A DNA stretch of 32,082 nucleotides from Oscillospiraceae bacterium (GCA_900768735.1 CAAGDZ010000232.1:1-32082), one strand, 5' to 3'. Numbered from the stretch's first letter, positions 13,690-21,457 are shown. Numbers and translations: made by a program. The notes: generated by a model not told the origin, from the sequence alone.

Positions 13690-15726
13690 TCAGCCCTTCT
13701 TTTTATACTTTATTTTTACGCCCATTTTTTCCGCGTCATTTATAAACGCAGAAACACGGTCGCGTACTTCCGTTTTCTTTACCTCTGCCCCGTCATCGAA
13801 CAGGACGCGGTAATTCTTTCCGGTTACTTCCTTTGCCGCGCTTACTATGCGGTCTATCGAGTCGCCCTTTTTGAGGAACTCATAGTGAAACGGCTGATAG
13901 TCGGTTATCAGGATACTGTCGTCGGTAAACCGCACGGTCACCTGTCTGATTATCGGCTGTAAAAACATAGGGAGTAATTCTATTATCTCCGCCCATGTGC
14001 CGCCCGGCATATCCGCACCTTGCTGTGATACCGGCGGTGTCGGCTCGGCATAGTCTGCCTGCGTTACCGGCGGCTCGGGAGGTATATCGGGTACCGGCTC
14101 GACAGGTTGGCTCACGATAGCTTCATTATTCTCCGCGGGCTCGTCCAAATCAAACGGCGGTATTTCGCTGTCATAATCATCAGCGGGATTGTTTTCCGCA
14201 GCTTGCGCCGCTATCTCGCTTTGCGCCGTGCCGATGTATTCACCGCTCTCGGCAGGCTGCTGTGTATCAAACGGCGGATATTCGCCGTCCTGCGGCATAT
14301 CAAAAGGAGGTGTATCTCCCCCGCTGCCCTCAAACAGCCATGACGGCGGAGCGTTATCCTGCTCGTCCTGCTTTTTCGGCTTTTCTTCCGGAGTTTGCGC
14401 CTTTTCCTGACGGATTATCTGCTCGCTCTGTACCGGCTTTTCCTGCGGTAAAGGCTTAGCTTCTGCCGGCTTTTGCTCGGCAGGCTTTGTCTTCGGCAAA
14501 GCCTGAGCTGTATCCGCTTGGCTTTCGGCTGTCCTCGGCTGAGGTGCTGCCGCACGCGGCATTATCACGGGCGTATCTCCCGCAAGACCTTCAACCTTCT
14601 TTTCCAGCTTTTCAAGCCGCAGCGACAAAGCCTCGGTGTCGCTGTCAAGCCTCGGGGTACACAATCTTACAAGGCACATCTCCGCAAGGGTCTTGCGGCG
14701 TGGGGATTTCGGCGCCCTGCCTATGCTCTCCTGCAATATATCGATACAGCGCATAATCTCGCCGAGCGTAAATGCCTCCGCCTGATTTGCAAGCTCTGTC
14801 CTGCCGCCGCTGCCGGCGGGGATAAGCGAAAAATCCATATTCATAGCCGACAGCATACAGAGGTTTCTGAAATGTCCTGTCAGCTCTTCAAGAAGCAAAA
14901 TCAAATCCTTTGACGCGTCGTGCAGCTCGTCGAGTATTTTCAGCGCGGCGGCGGCGTTTTTATTCAGCACGCAGTCCGCAAGCGCGAACAGATGGTCTGT
15001 ACCCGCAACACCCGCGGTGTCGCGCACCACGTTTTCGTCTATATGTCGGCTTACGCTGATACACTGGTCGAGAAGCGAAATCGCATCTCTCATGCCGCCG
15101 TCCGACAGGCGTGAGATAAGCTCCGCCGCCGGCTCCTCAAGCTCCACGTTCTCGCTTTTTGCTATCTCGCAGAGCCGCGCCGTGCTGTCTGGCACGGAAA
15201 TACGCCTGAAGCTAAACTGCTGACAGCGCGAAACTATCGTCGCGGGTACTTTTTGTATCTCGGTAGTCGCAAGTATGAATATCACATGGGCGGGCGGCTC
15301 CTCAATCGTCTTTAACAGGGCGTTGAACGCCGAGCCGGACATCATGTGTACCTCGTCTATGATATACACCTTGTACTTGCAAAGCACGGGGGTGTACATT
15401 ACCTCGTCGCGCAGGGCGCGTACATCGTCTACGCCGTTGTTTGACGCGGCGTCCATCTCAATAATATCGGGACAGCCGTCGGCTATCGCCTTGCACACCT
15501 CGCACTCTCCGCACGGACTTCCGTCAACGGGAGAAAGGCAGTTTACCGCTCGCGCCATCAGCTTTGCACAGGTGGTCTTTCCTGTGCCGCGCGAGCCGGT
15601 GAAAAGGTATGCGTGAGCGAGCTTTCCTGTCTTTATCTGGTTTTTGAGAGTGGTGGTTATATGCTCCTGAGATATGACCTCGTCAAACGTCTTGGAGCGA
15701 TATTTGCGGTAAAGCGCCAGATACAA
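13690..15726 (-). CDS. dnaX: DNA polymerase III subunit gamma/tau (clamp loader)
   Basis: The likely start is TTG at 15724-15726, giving MYLALYRKYR as in homologues (678 residues). The GTG nine bases upstream lies inside the AAAGGGGTGA ribosome binding site. An AAA+ domain shows Walker A GSRGTGKT at 44-51, the four zinc cysteines at 63, 72, 75 and 78, Walker B IIDEVHMM at 122-129, and the sensor/arginine-finger SRC at 166-168. The lid and collar follow to about 365. A long Pro/Glu/Gln/Ala-rich linker (about 380-560) leads to a C-terminal tau-type domain with FLQPIIRQVTVRFTDDSILITD. DnaX assembles the clamp loader and couples polymerase to helicase. No A-AAA-AAG slippery site for making gamma was seen. 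It is transcribed just after the SRP RNA. Confidence 0.95.
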   Translation of the reverse strand: MYLALYRKYRSKTFDEVISQEHITTTLKNQIKTGKLAHAYLFTGSRGTGKTTCAKLMARAVNCLSPVDGSPCGECEVCKAIADGCPDIIEMDAASNNGVDDVRALRDEVMYTPVLCKYKVYIIDEVHMMSGSAFNALLKTIEEPPAHVIFILATTEIQKVPATIVSRCQQFSFRRISVPDSTARLCEIAKSENVELEEPAAELISRLSDGGMRDAISLLDQCISVSRHIDENVVRDTAGVAGTDHLFALADCVLNKNAAAALKILDELHDASKDLILLLEELTGHFRNLCMLSAMNMDFSLIPAGSGGRTELANQAEAFTLGEIMRCIDILQESIGRAPKSPRRKTLAEMCLVRLCTPRLDSDTEALSLRLEKLEKKVEGLAGDTPVIMPRAAAPQPRTAESQADTAQALPKTKPAEQKPAEAKPLPQEKPVQSEQIIRQEKAQTPEEKPKKQDEQDNAPPSWLFEGSGGDTPPFDMPQDGEYPPFDTQQPAESGEYIGTAQSEIAAQAAENNPADDYDSEIPPFDLDEPAENNEAIVSQPVEPVPDIPPEPPVTQADYAEPTPPVSQQGADMPGGTWAEIIELLPMFLQPIIRQVTVRFTDDSILITDYQPFHYEFLKKGDSIDRIVSAAKEVTGKNYRVLFDDGAEVKKTEVRDRVSAFINDAEKMGVKIKYKKKG

Positions 15727-15761
15727 AAAGCTCACCCCTTTCTTTTATTTCATTAAAGGTA

Positions 15762-15888
15762 AAACCCGTGATTATGAGTGTAAACTTGCTGCGGCACAGG
15801 TTGTAACTGCTTAATGCTGCTCGGTTCCCCGCCTGACATGGTTCACAGGACTCCCTTGCACAGGGCTTACACCCATAATCACGGGTTT
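15762..15888 (-). ncRNA. ffs: Small signal recognition particle RNA (4.5S-like)
   Basis: Read on the minus strand, the ends AAACCCGTGATTATG and CATAATCACGGGTTT close a helix of about 22 bp with few mismatches. The apex has the diagnostic domain IV: GTCAGG, a GGAA tetraloop closed by CGG/CCG, then AGCAGC. These are the asymmetric and symmetric loops bound by Ffh. At about 125 nt with no Alu domain it is the small bacterial type. Its place just upstream of dnaX on the same strand is classical. Ends are estimated from pairing, not mapped. Confidence 0.93.
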
Positions 15889-15918
15889 TATGTGGTTTCC
15901 TTTGATTTACGCTTTATT

Positions 15919-15947
15919 ATTGTACCATAGTTGAATAAAAAAATCAA
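15919..15947 (-). promoter_or_regulatory. Predicted sigma-A promoter of the SRP RNA gene and dnaX
   Basis: On the minus strand TTGATT (15942-15947) and TACAAT (15919-15924) are 17 bp apart. Initiation would fall near 15912, about 24 nt before the paired 5' end of the RNA, implying 5' trimming. No other dnaX promoter is visible. Confidence 0.7.
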
Positions 15948-15996
15948 GTGCTATTATGTACTTTTTGCATTTTTGCCGCCGTACCGCGCTTTTGTA

Positions 15997-16878
15997 CTAT
16001 TTTTCGCATCTTCCGCAGCGGCTGCACCCGTTGCATATCGGTCTGCTCCCGCACTCGGCGCAGGGCTTTATGTCTTTAAAATACGGCACATACAGCTTTT
16101 CCTGCGGTATCTCCCTGCCTAAAATATCGGTGAGCTTAAAGCTTATCGGCTTTCCGTCAAAGCACATACCGGATTTATATGCCTGCTCGCTCTGTTTTGT
16201 CTTGTCGGGGATATTGTACAGCTTTCCGTCCTTTATAAACACCGAGCCGGTCTCGATAAAGCAGAATTTGACATTGTGCTCCCTGCACTGATTGTACAGG
16301 CTCTCCACCCACTCATAGTGACAGGGGCGCGCCCCGCCGTAGTTTTCGCCGCCGCAGATGACCTGCTCTATTTTGCTGCTTTTAAGATACCGCGATATAT
16401 CCACCGCGCCGATAAACGGGGCGCACATAATCCCCTTGTGCTTAAACGGCAGGTCCAGAAGATAAGGTATGCGCTCGTCGGCGCGCCGCTGATTTTCGCA
16501 GGTTACGTTGAATAGCACATTCTCAAGACCATCTCCCCAGTCGCCCGGCAGGCAGTCGCGTACCCTCTGCGGACGCTTTGTCAGCAGATAAAACACGACG
16601 TCGGGTCGGCTTTTTATCAGCTTCCACGCTTCATCACGCCATCTGTCGGCTTCTTCGAGGAAAAAGTCGGAGGTCATGCACACCCTGATTTGCTCGCCGC
16701 TTTTTATTTTATAATTGCCGCTTTTATCCTTTTGTACGGGATAATTAAAGGCGGCCTTTGTCTTATATATATCCGCTCCGCTTTTATCCCTCATGCGGTC
16801 GAGATAATACATATAGCAGTTGTCGCAGCCCTCGCTGCATTTTACACAGCCGTGCCACGGATTCCATATATCGTGCAT
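15997..16878 (-). CDS. DUF5131 (phage Gp37/Gp68-like) protein with extra Cys-rich tail
   Basis: The ATG at 16876-16878 follows AAGGAG, 6-7 bp upstream, and gives 293 residues; the open frame further upstream lies inside the TPM gene. The N-terminus has the family signature WNPWHGC then SEGCDNCY: Cys11, Cys18 and Cys21 form CX6CX2C, with Cys14 in addition. Other blocks shared with the second DUF5131 protein here (24644-25351) are TSDFFLEEADRWRDEAW, LTKRPQR, DWGDG, ENQRRAD and the GGEN turn. The final 21 residues hold six cysteines (273, 276, 282, 285, 288, 291) in CX2CX5CX2CX2CX2C, absent from the paralogue. The Cys triad suggests an iron-sulfur or radical-SAM-like site, but that is inference; no reaction is established to my knowledge. 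It follows the TPM gene by 67 bp. Confidence 0.8.
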   Translation of the reverse strand: MHDIWNPWHGCVKCSEGCDNCYMYYLDRMRDKSGADIYKTKAAFNYPVQKDKSGNYKIKSGEQIRVCMTSDFFLEEADRWRDEAWKLIKSRPDVVFYLLTKRPQRVRDCLPGDWGDGLENVLFNVTCENQRRADERIPYLLDLPFKHKGIMCAPFIGAVDISRYLKSSKIEQVICGGENYGGARPCHYEWVESLYNQCREHNVKFCFIETGSVFIKDGKLYNIPDKTKQSEQAYKSGMCFDGKPISFKLTDILGREIPQEKLYVPYFKDIKPCAECGSRPICNGCSRCGRCEK

Positions 16879-16945
16879 AAACGCTCCTTGATAGTAATTA
16901 TAGGGGCGGAAAATCGGCCCCGTAAAAATATCCGTATATTGTTTA

Positions 16946-17755
16946 TCAGAACTTACCGGAGCTTCCGCCGTGACTTCTTCCCGACGAGCTTGTATGGCTG
17001 CTGCTTCCGCCGCTGCTCGACGACTCTCTGCGCACCCTTGATACATTTCTGTAAAGGTAAATATCGTCGGAGCGCGAAAGATTCATGCTGTTCTCCTTGA
17101 TATAGCTTTTTGCGGCAGGCTGGCTGCGTACCGATTTCAGCTTTCCTTTCATGGTGCCGGTAACTATCGCCGCCACAATCACGCCTATAACAAGCGCAAT
17201 CGGTATCCAGATAAGCGACAGCGGCTCTTTCGGCGCGTTGCCTTCGTCGAACGGCTTGCCCTCCTGCGCCTGCCTGATAAAATCATCACACAAATCCGCA
17301 AAGGTATTGAACGCGGAGTTGAAATCGTCATCGCCAAGATCGCTCTTTATCTGCTTTATTATGTATTTTTGACCGTAATTTGTAAAAGCGGTTTTTGCAC
17401 TTCCGTAGGTGGTTATCGCCCAGTCGCGGTCCTCCATGCTGATAAGGAAAAGTATGCCCGAGTCTCCCGCGCCCATACCATAGCCGTTGTAATCATAAAA
17501 ATCATCGGCATACGCCTGCGCGGTCTTACCGTCAAGAGAATCCACGGTCACTATCGCGACGTCGCAGTTTCTGCTTTCGCTGATACTGTCAAGCTTTTCG
17601 CGAAGGGCAGTCTCCTCTCTGTCATTCAGCAAATCGGCATAGTCCTCAAAGCGCGACAGCTGTCTGTCCTCCGGAATAGTATCGGCAAATACCGGAAGTG
17701 AAATCGCTATGCAAAGCACCGCCGATAAAAATGCGGCAATTATATTCTTTTTCAT
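16946..17755 (-). CDS. TPM-domain (YgcG-like) exported membrane protein
   Basis: A 269-residue protein with a signal peptide (about 1-24, ending VFA). A TPM fold at about 28-165 carries the family features: the start YADLLNDREETALREKL, CDVAIVTVDSLDGKTAQAYADDFYD and GAGDSGILFLISMEDRDWAITTYG. A single membrane segment lies at about 183-205, followed by a short basic cytoplasmic part. The end is Ser/Gly-rich (SSSSGGSSSHTSSSGRSHGG). TPM proteins with this low-complexity tail are widespread; some have phosphatase activity or act in membrane protein quality control, but function is generally unknown. It is 18 bp after the zinc-ribbon membrane protein and clearly in operon with it. A GGAGGGGGAG ribosome binding site precedes the ATG. 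Confidence 0.88.
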   Translation of the reverse strand: MKKNIIAAFLSAVLCIAISLPVFADTIPEDRQLSRFEDYADLLNDREETALREKLDSISESRNCDVAIVTVDSLDGKTAQAYADDFYDYNGYGMGAGDSGILFLISMEDRDWAITTYGSAKTAFTNYGQKYIIKQIKSDLGDDDFNSAFNTFADLCDDFIRQAQEGKPFDEGNAPKEPLSLIWIPIALVIGVIVAAIVTGTMKGKLKSVRSQPAAKSYIKENSMNLSRSDDIYLYRNVSRVRRESSSSGGSSSHTSSSGRSHGGSSGKF

Positions 17756-17773
17756 GTTATCGTCTCCCCCTCC

Positions 17774-18859
17774 TTACAGCAGATGTATAAGCCACGCAAG
17801 TCCGTATGCGACTGCGGCGGCAATACCGCCGACAAGCGCAAACCAGCGCCAGTATGCGCCCTTATCAATAGGCAGGTCGCCTACGAATTTGCCCGTCTGT
17901 CCGTTCATCGCAAAGGTGTAGGTCTTTCCCTGCCACTGCGTGGAGAGCAGCCATACCGGGTACAGCGCGTAGCTTATCTTACCGTTTGTGAGCTGTATGC
18001 TCGTATTTTCGGGGATTACCGTCGTATAACCCTTTACTGTCTCGGCAAAGGTCTGCTCGGTGCTCTTTTTTATACGCTCGTTTGCGCGGTCTATGCTCTG
18101 CTCGGAGGTCACATCGTATCTGTCGGCGAGATAGCCCGACAGATACGCGGTCTGAAAGTCAACCGCGTCCTCGCTCCTGTACGGCTCGATAGACTCCATA
18201 AGGTCGTCGGGAATTTTCGACGAGCCATCTACCGGCACGTGCTCAAAGCCGAGCGAGCCGTCGCGCTTTATCATATAGTATGAGGTTTCGGTGTAGTTGT
18301 ACTTCGAGTCGCTCCAGTGGCGCACACGGGTAGCGCGGTAGCGTATGTGCGCGTCCGCGTCCGCGTCAAACAGCCAGAAAGGAACATAAATTCCCTTTAT
18401 CTCTTCTATGTAGCTGTCGCGCTGGAAGGACTTCGGCAAAAGTCTTTTTCCCTTGAGGTGCTTTTTAAGTCCCTCCTTTGCCGCCTCTTTATCAAGCTTG
18501 AACGGTATGATATAATCGGGTCGCATATCTCCCGAGAACTGACCCATTATTACCACGGGACTGCCGCAGTAGGGACAGTTTGACGCGCCTGTGCTTTCAT
18601 CGCTGATTATCTGTCCGCCGCAGGACTTGCAGAGGTACACGCACTTTCCGTCCAGCTCCTCCTTCATCCACTCGTTTCCGGGCTGTGACGCCCAGTCCAT
18701 TCTGTCGGGCTGCTCGTCTTTAAGCGCTTCATCGACAGATTTAAGCGTCTCGATGTCAAATTCGTTTGAGCAATACTCGCATTTGAGCTTCTGCGACGCG
18801 GTATCAAAGGATATGGGCGCACCGCAGCACGGACATTTATATTGCATCAGATCAGTCAT
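17774..18859 (-). CDS. Double zinc-ribbon protein with C-terminal membrane anchor
   Basis: A 361-residue protein. The first zinc ribbon uses CPCC at 9-12 with CEYC at 27-30, the second CKSC at 77-80 with CPYC at 95-98. A large domain with IIPFKLDKEAAKEGLKKHLKGKRLLPKSF and GIYVPFWLFDADADAHIRYRATRVRHW follows, then repeats the theme with ISYALYPVWLLSTQWQGKTYTFAMNGQTGKFVGDLP. A single hydrophobic segment ends the protein (about 339-361). This type is often auto-annotated as TFIIB-type zinc ribbon or PriA-like protein, but there is no helicase domain. The tail anchor places the zinc ribbons in the cytoplasm. It heads an operon with the TPM-domain gene, suggesting a joint membrane function. Confidence 0.8.
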   Translation of the reverse strand: MTDLMQYKCPCCGAPISFDTASQKLKCEYCSNEFDIETLKSVDEALKDEQPDRMDWASQPGNEWMKEELDGKCVYLCKSCGGQIISDESTGASNCPYCGSPVVIMGQFSGDMRPDYIIPFKLDKEAAKEGLKKHLKGKRLLPKSFQRDSYIEEIKGIYVPFWLFDADADAHIRYRATRVRHWSDSKYNYTETSYYMIKRDGSLGFEHVPVDGSSKIPDDLMESIEPYRSEDAVDFQTAYLSGYLADRYDVTSEQSIDRANERIKKSTEQTFAETVKGYTTVIPENTSIQLTNGKISYALYPVWLLSTQWQGKTYTFAMNGQTGKFVGDLPIDKGAYWRWFALVGGIAAAVAYGLAWLIHLL

Positions 18860-18928
18860 AACCGTGTTCCGTCCTTTCGTTTTGATTGTTGCCGACCTGC
18901 CGGCAATCCGAAAATTTTACTGATAATA

Positions 18929-18957
18929 ATCATACCATAATTTGAAAATAAAGTCAA
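18929..18957 (-). promoter_or_regulatory. Predicted sigma-A promoter of the zinc-ribbon/TPM operon
   Basis: On the minus strand TTGACT (18952-18957) and TATGAT (18929-18934) are 17 bp apart. It is divergent from the tetR promoter about 55 bp away, so a shared regulator could act on both. Confidence 0.7.
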
Positions 18958-19011
18958 CGGTAAATACGACCGGATTGCGCCGATAAATTTGCCTGAAAAT
19001 ACCGCGTACCG

Positions 19012-19040
19012 TTGACAAATTTGTAGGAATTTGCTATAAT
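19012..19040 (+). promoter_or_regulatory. Consensus promoter of tetR with overlapping palindromic operator candidate
   Basis: TTGACA (19012-19017) and TATAAT (19035-19040) match consensus with 17 bp spacing. A perfect 10 bp palindrome ACAAATTTGT (19015-19024) overlaps the -35 box and spacer, a typical place for TetR autorepression. A looser dyad, ACAAG (19060-19064) / TTTGT (19072-19076), lies in the leader. Confidence 0.78.
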
Positions 19041-19091
19041 AAATCGAGTGATTTAAAACACAAGTTTTCCATTTGTTTCGAGAGGTGTATT

Positions 19092-19703
19092 ATGCCGCCC
19101 AAACCTAAATTTACCCGCGAGGAAATAACAGCCGCGGCGCTTGACTTAGTCGCAGAAAAAGGAATAAAGGCGCTCACCTCACGCGAGCTGGGCACGGTGC
19201 TGGGCAGCTCGGCAAGACCGATATTTACCGTGTTCAAGAGCATGGACGAGGTTCTCGCCGAGGTAAAAAGCGCCGCCATGAGCCGATATGAGGATTACGC
19301 AAAAAAAGCAGAGGAGTATACCCCGATATTCAAACAGCTCGGCTTGCAGATGGTGCTTTTCGCAACAGAGCAGCCAAAGCTTTTTCAGCTCCTGTTTATG
19401 AGCGAGAGCACAGAGTCTGTCAGCTTTGACGACTTTTTCGATTATCTCGGTGATACGGCGGATATGTGCATTGACGCAATACAGCACGATTACGGACTGG
19501 ACCGTGAAAATGCGCTGCTGCTTTTCCACGACAGCTGGATATACACCTACGGCGTATGCGTGCTTATTTCGTCAAAGGTATGCGGCTTTACCGAGGGCGA
19601 AATATCCGATATGCTCAGCCGCGAGTTTGTGGCGCTGCTCGGACTTATAAAATCGGGCAGGGCAAACAGCTGCACAACCACACCGAAAAAGGCACAGGAC
19701 TGA
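19092..19703 (+). CDS. TetR-family transcriptional regulator
   Basis: A 203-residue protein. The N-terminal HTH covers about 8-55: FTREEITAAALDLVAEKGIKALTSRELGTVLGSS, with ARPIFTVFKSMDEVL ending the recognition region. Most relatives have a YYHF or YRHF motif at that place; here it is IFTVFK. The rest is an all-helical ligand and dimer domain containing LFQLLFMSES and a WIYTYGVCVLISS helix. The ligand is unknown. It leads a run of closely spaced plus-strand genes (next start 13 bp on) and probably controls that transcript and itself through the palindrome at the promoter. Confidence 0.9.
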   Translation: MPPKPKFTREEITAAALDLVAEKGIKALTSRELGTVLGSSARPIFTVFKSMDEVLAEVKSAAMSRYEDYAKKAEEYTPIFKQLGLQMVLFATEQPKLFQLLFMSESTESVSFDDFFDYLGDTADMCIDAIQHDYGLDRENALLLFHDSWIYTYGVCVLISSKVCGFTEGEISDMLSREFVALLGLIKSGRANSCTTTPKKAQD

Positions 19704-19716
19704 CTGAAAAGAAGAT

Positions 19717-20406
19717 ATGAAAAAGATAGGACTTGTCGGCGGGCTGGGTCCCGCCTCTACAATAGAATACTACAGCGGACTTATAGAGCTTTGCCGTAAT
19801 GAATACGGCAAGGACGTATACCCCGAAATAGTGATAGACAGCGTAAACATGGCACAGCACACCGCCGCATTTGATAAAGGTGATTTTGACGAGGTGGCGC
19901 GGCTTTTGCTTAAAAGCCTTGAAAATCTGAGGGCGGCGGGTGCAGAGCTTGCCGCCGTCACCGCAAACACCGAGCATATCGTGTGGGATATGATAAAGGA
20001 CAGGCTCCCCCTCCCCGCTGTCAGCATAATAAGCTCGGTTGTCGAAGAAATACAGCGGCAAAAATATAAAAAGGTTGTCGTGCTTGCTACAAGGTGGACG
20101 ATGGAAAGCGGACTGTACGAAAAGGCGATTTCAGCCGCGGGTATCAGCTGCATAGTCCCCGACAGCCGCGACAGAGAAGCTGTCGGCGGTATTATTTACC
20201 CCAATCTCGAAAACGGGATTGTGGTAGAAAAGGACAAGGAAAAAATGCTTAATATCGCGGAGAAATACATATCGCAGCACAGCGCGCAGGCTGTCCTGCT
20301 CGGCTGTACCGAATTGCCGCTGATGATAAAGCAGGGCGATTTAAGCGTGCCGGTGATAAACTCGACCGAGGTACATATAAAGGATATTTACCAAAAGGCA
20401 GAATAA
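19717..20406 (+). CDS. Aspartate/glutamate racemase-family protein (YgeA/RacX-like)
   Basis: A 229-residue protein, the family's normal size. The N-terminus MKKIGLVGGLGPASTIEYY is characteristic, as are DSVNM at 41-45 and the C-terminal HIKDIY. Cofactor-independent racemases use two facing thiols. The second is present as Cys197 in LLGCTELP. The first, which should lie just before Asn in the (C/T)NT motif, is alanine here: the sequence is VTANTEH at 81-87. E. coli YgeA has Thr at that position. Without it, two-base racemisation in the usual form seems unlikely; the protein might act in one direction or as a different lyase/isomerase. It follows tetR by 13 bp with a weak AAAGAAG ribosome binding site. 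Confidence 0.85.
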   Translation: MKKIGLVGGLGPASTIEYYSGLIELCRNEYGKDVYPEIVIDSVNMAQHTAAFDKGDFDEVARLLLKSLENLRAAGAELAAVTANTEHIVWDMIKDRLPLPAVSIISSVVEEIQRQKYKKVVVLATRWTMESGLYEKAISAAGISCIVPDSRDREAVGGIIYPNLENGIVVEKDKEKMLNIAEKYISQHSAQAVLLGCTELPLMIKQGDLSVPVINSTEVHIKDIYQKAE

Positions 20407-20477
20407 CGGCAGAAAATCCGCTGATACAAATAAAACAGTCAATATACGAAATCGTCCTTTGCTCGATTATTTTCACT

Positions 20478-21005
20478 GTGATACTCGCAGTCACGCTGTC
20501 ATATCACGTTGTACTGCTGTATGTATATCCGATAGCCGTAGCCAGCCTTTATTTTTCGGGCGGACTGAATATTTTCGCAAGCATAATTACGGTTGTGGGC
20601 GTAACCGTGGGTCAGATTGTATCGTATTTATGCAATTTTGTTACCGACCACAATTATGAAAATATGAAAATTGCTATTATGCACGGTGCTTTACCCCGCT
20701 ACGAGTATACGGATATTGCGGTACAGAAGCTTGAGAACGATTTTCCGAGCTTTAAAAAGCCGTCCTCGCCATCGCTTTTCGCAGTAAACCTTGACGAAAC
20801 GGTGATAGACGATAAGCTGATACAGGCGCTTGCCGACAAGCTGGTGCACGGCGGAAAGCGTTTTACAAGAGTTGCTGTTGTCGGGGCGGACGCTGTATCA
20901 AGGCGAAAGCTGAAAAAGGCGCTCTGCGGCGGCGGCTTTGCGCTTAAATTCATAAACGACTTTGAAAAAGCCAAAGAATGGCTTGTATCGGAGGACGTTA
21001 TGTAA
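20478..21005 (+). CDS. Two-helix membrane protein with SpoIIAA-like C-terminal domain; start codon unclear
   Basis: The first usable start in frame is GTG at 20478 (175 residues), but it has no ribosome binding site and cuts into the first hydrophobic helix. The frame is open upstream through CTG at 20421 into the end of the racemase gene, and the extra residues (QSIYEIVLCSIIFTV) plainly continue the helix. The true start may be a non-standard codon or may have been lost. Two membrane segments lead to a soluble part with LFAVNLDETVIDDKLIQALA and RVAVVGADAVSRRKLKKAL, ending FINDFEKAKEWLVSED. The last stretch resembles the STAS/SpoIIAA-like family, where a ...EEAKxWL ending is common. The membrane half resembles N-terminal sensors of signalling proteins. 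Function unknown; possibly decaying. Confidence 0.55.
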   Translation: MILAVTLSYHVVLLYVYPIAVASLYFSGGLNIFASIITVVGVTVGQIVSYLCNFVTDHNYENMKIAIMHGALPRYEYTDIAVQKLENDFPSFKKPSSPSLFAVNLDETVIDDKLIQALADKLVHGGKRFTRVAVVGADAVSRRKLKKALCGGGFALKFINDFEKAKEWLVSEDVM

Positions 21006-21040
21006 GCTTTTATCCGCTGTATAAGCAAAGGGGTTATTTT

Positions 21041-21457
21041 ATGACAATAAGATACGCGGAAAAAGCCGACAAAGAGTTCTGGTTTTCTCTGGACAGGCAT
21101 TTGCCGCAAGCGGAATTTGACCGCAAAATAAGAGATAATATGGGATATATAATAACCGAGGGCGATAAGCCGGTCGGTTTGCTGAGATATAATCTTTTCT
21201 GGGATAACACGCCGTTTTGCTCCATGCTTTATATAGACCCCGCCTATCAGGGAAAGGGGTACGGCAAAGCGCTTTTGTCCTACTGGGAAAGTGATATGAA
21301 GCGCACAGGCTATGGCATGGTCATGACCTCGACGCAGGTAGACGAAGTCGCACAGCATTTTTACAGGAAAAACGGCTACAAGGACGCGGGCGGTTTTGTT
21401 ATAAATATCCCGGCATACGAACAGCCTATGGAAATGATAATGCTGAAAGAAATATAA
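21041..21457 (+). CDS. GNAT-family N-acetyltransferase
   Basis: The ATG at 21041 has AAAGGGG at 21027-21033; an in-frame start upstream overlaps the previous gene. The 138-residue product is a single GNAT domain: TIRYAEKADKEFWFSLDRHL, the central strand PVGLLRYNLFWDNTPFCSMLYIDP, the acetyl-CoA loop YQGKGYGKALL, and the final HFYRKNGYKDAGGFVI. The acceptor substrate cannot be told. It sits 35 bp after the membrane/SpoIIAA-like gene, in the tetR-led run. Confidence 0.9.
   Translation: MTIRYAEKADKEFWFSLDRHLPQAEFDRKIRDNMGYIITEGDKPVGLLRYNLFWDNTPFCSMLYIDPAYQGKGYGKALLSYWESDMKRTGYGMVMTSTQVDEVAQHFYRKNGYKDAGGFVINIPAYEQPMEMIMLKEI

Noticed and set aside
13690..15726. Programmed frameshift making a short gamma form of DnaX
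   Set aside because: No A-AAA-AAG heptamer with following hairpin was found in the linker region.
15997..17046. Longer N-terminus for the first DUF5131 protein
   Set aside because: The extra 56 codons lie inside the TPM gene on the same strand in another frame and read as low-complexity; the ATG at 16878 has a good AAGGAG site and matches the paralogue's start.
20385..20410. Canonical -1 slippery site joining the racemase to the membrane gene
   Set aside because: The sequence there (CCAAAAGG) is not a proper X XXY YYZ heptamer in the zero frame and no stimulatory hairpin was seen, so a programmed frameshift is unlikely though not excluded.
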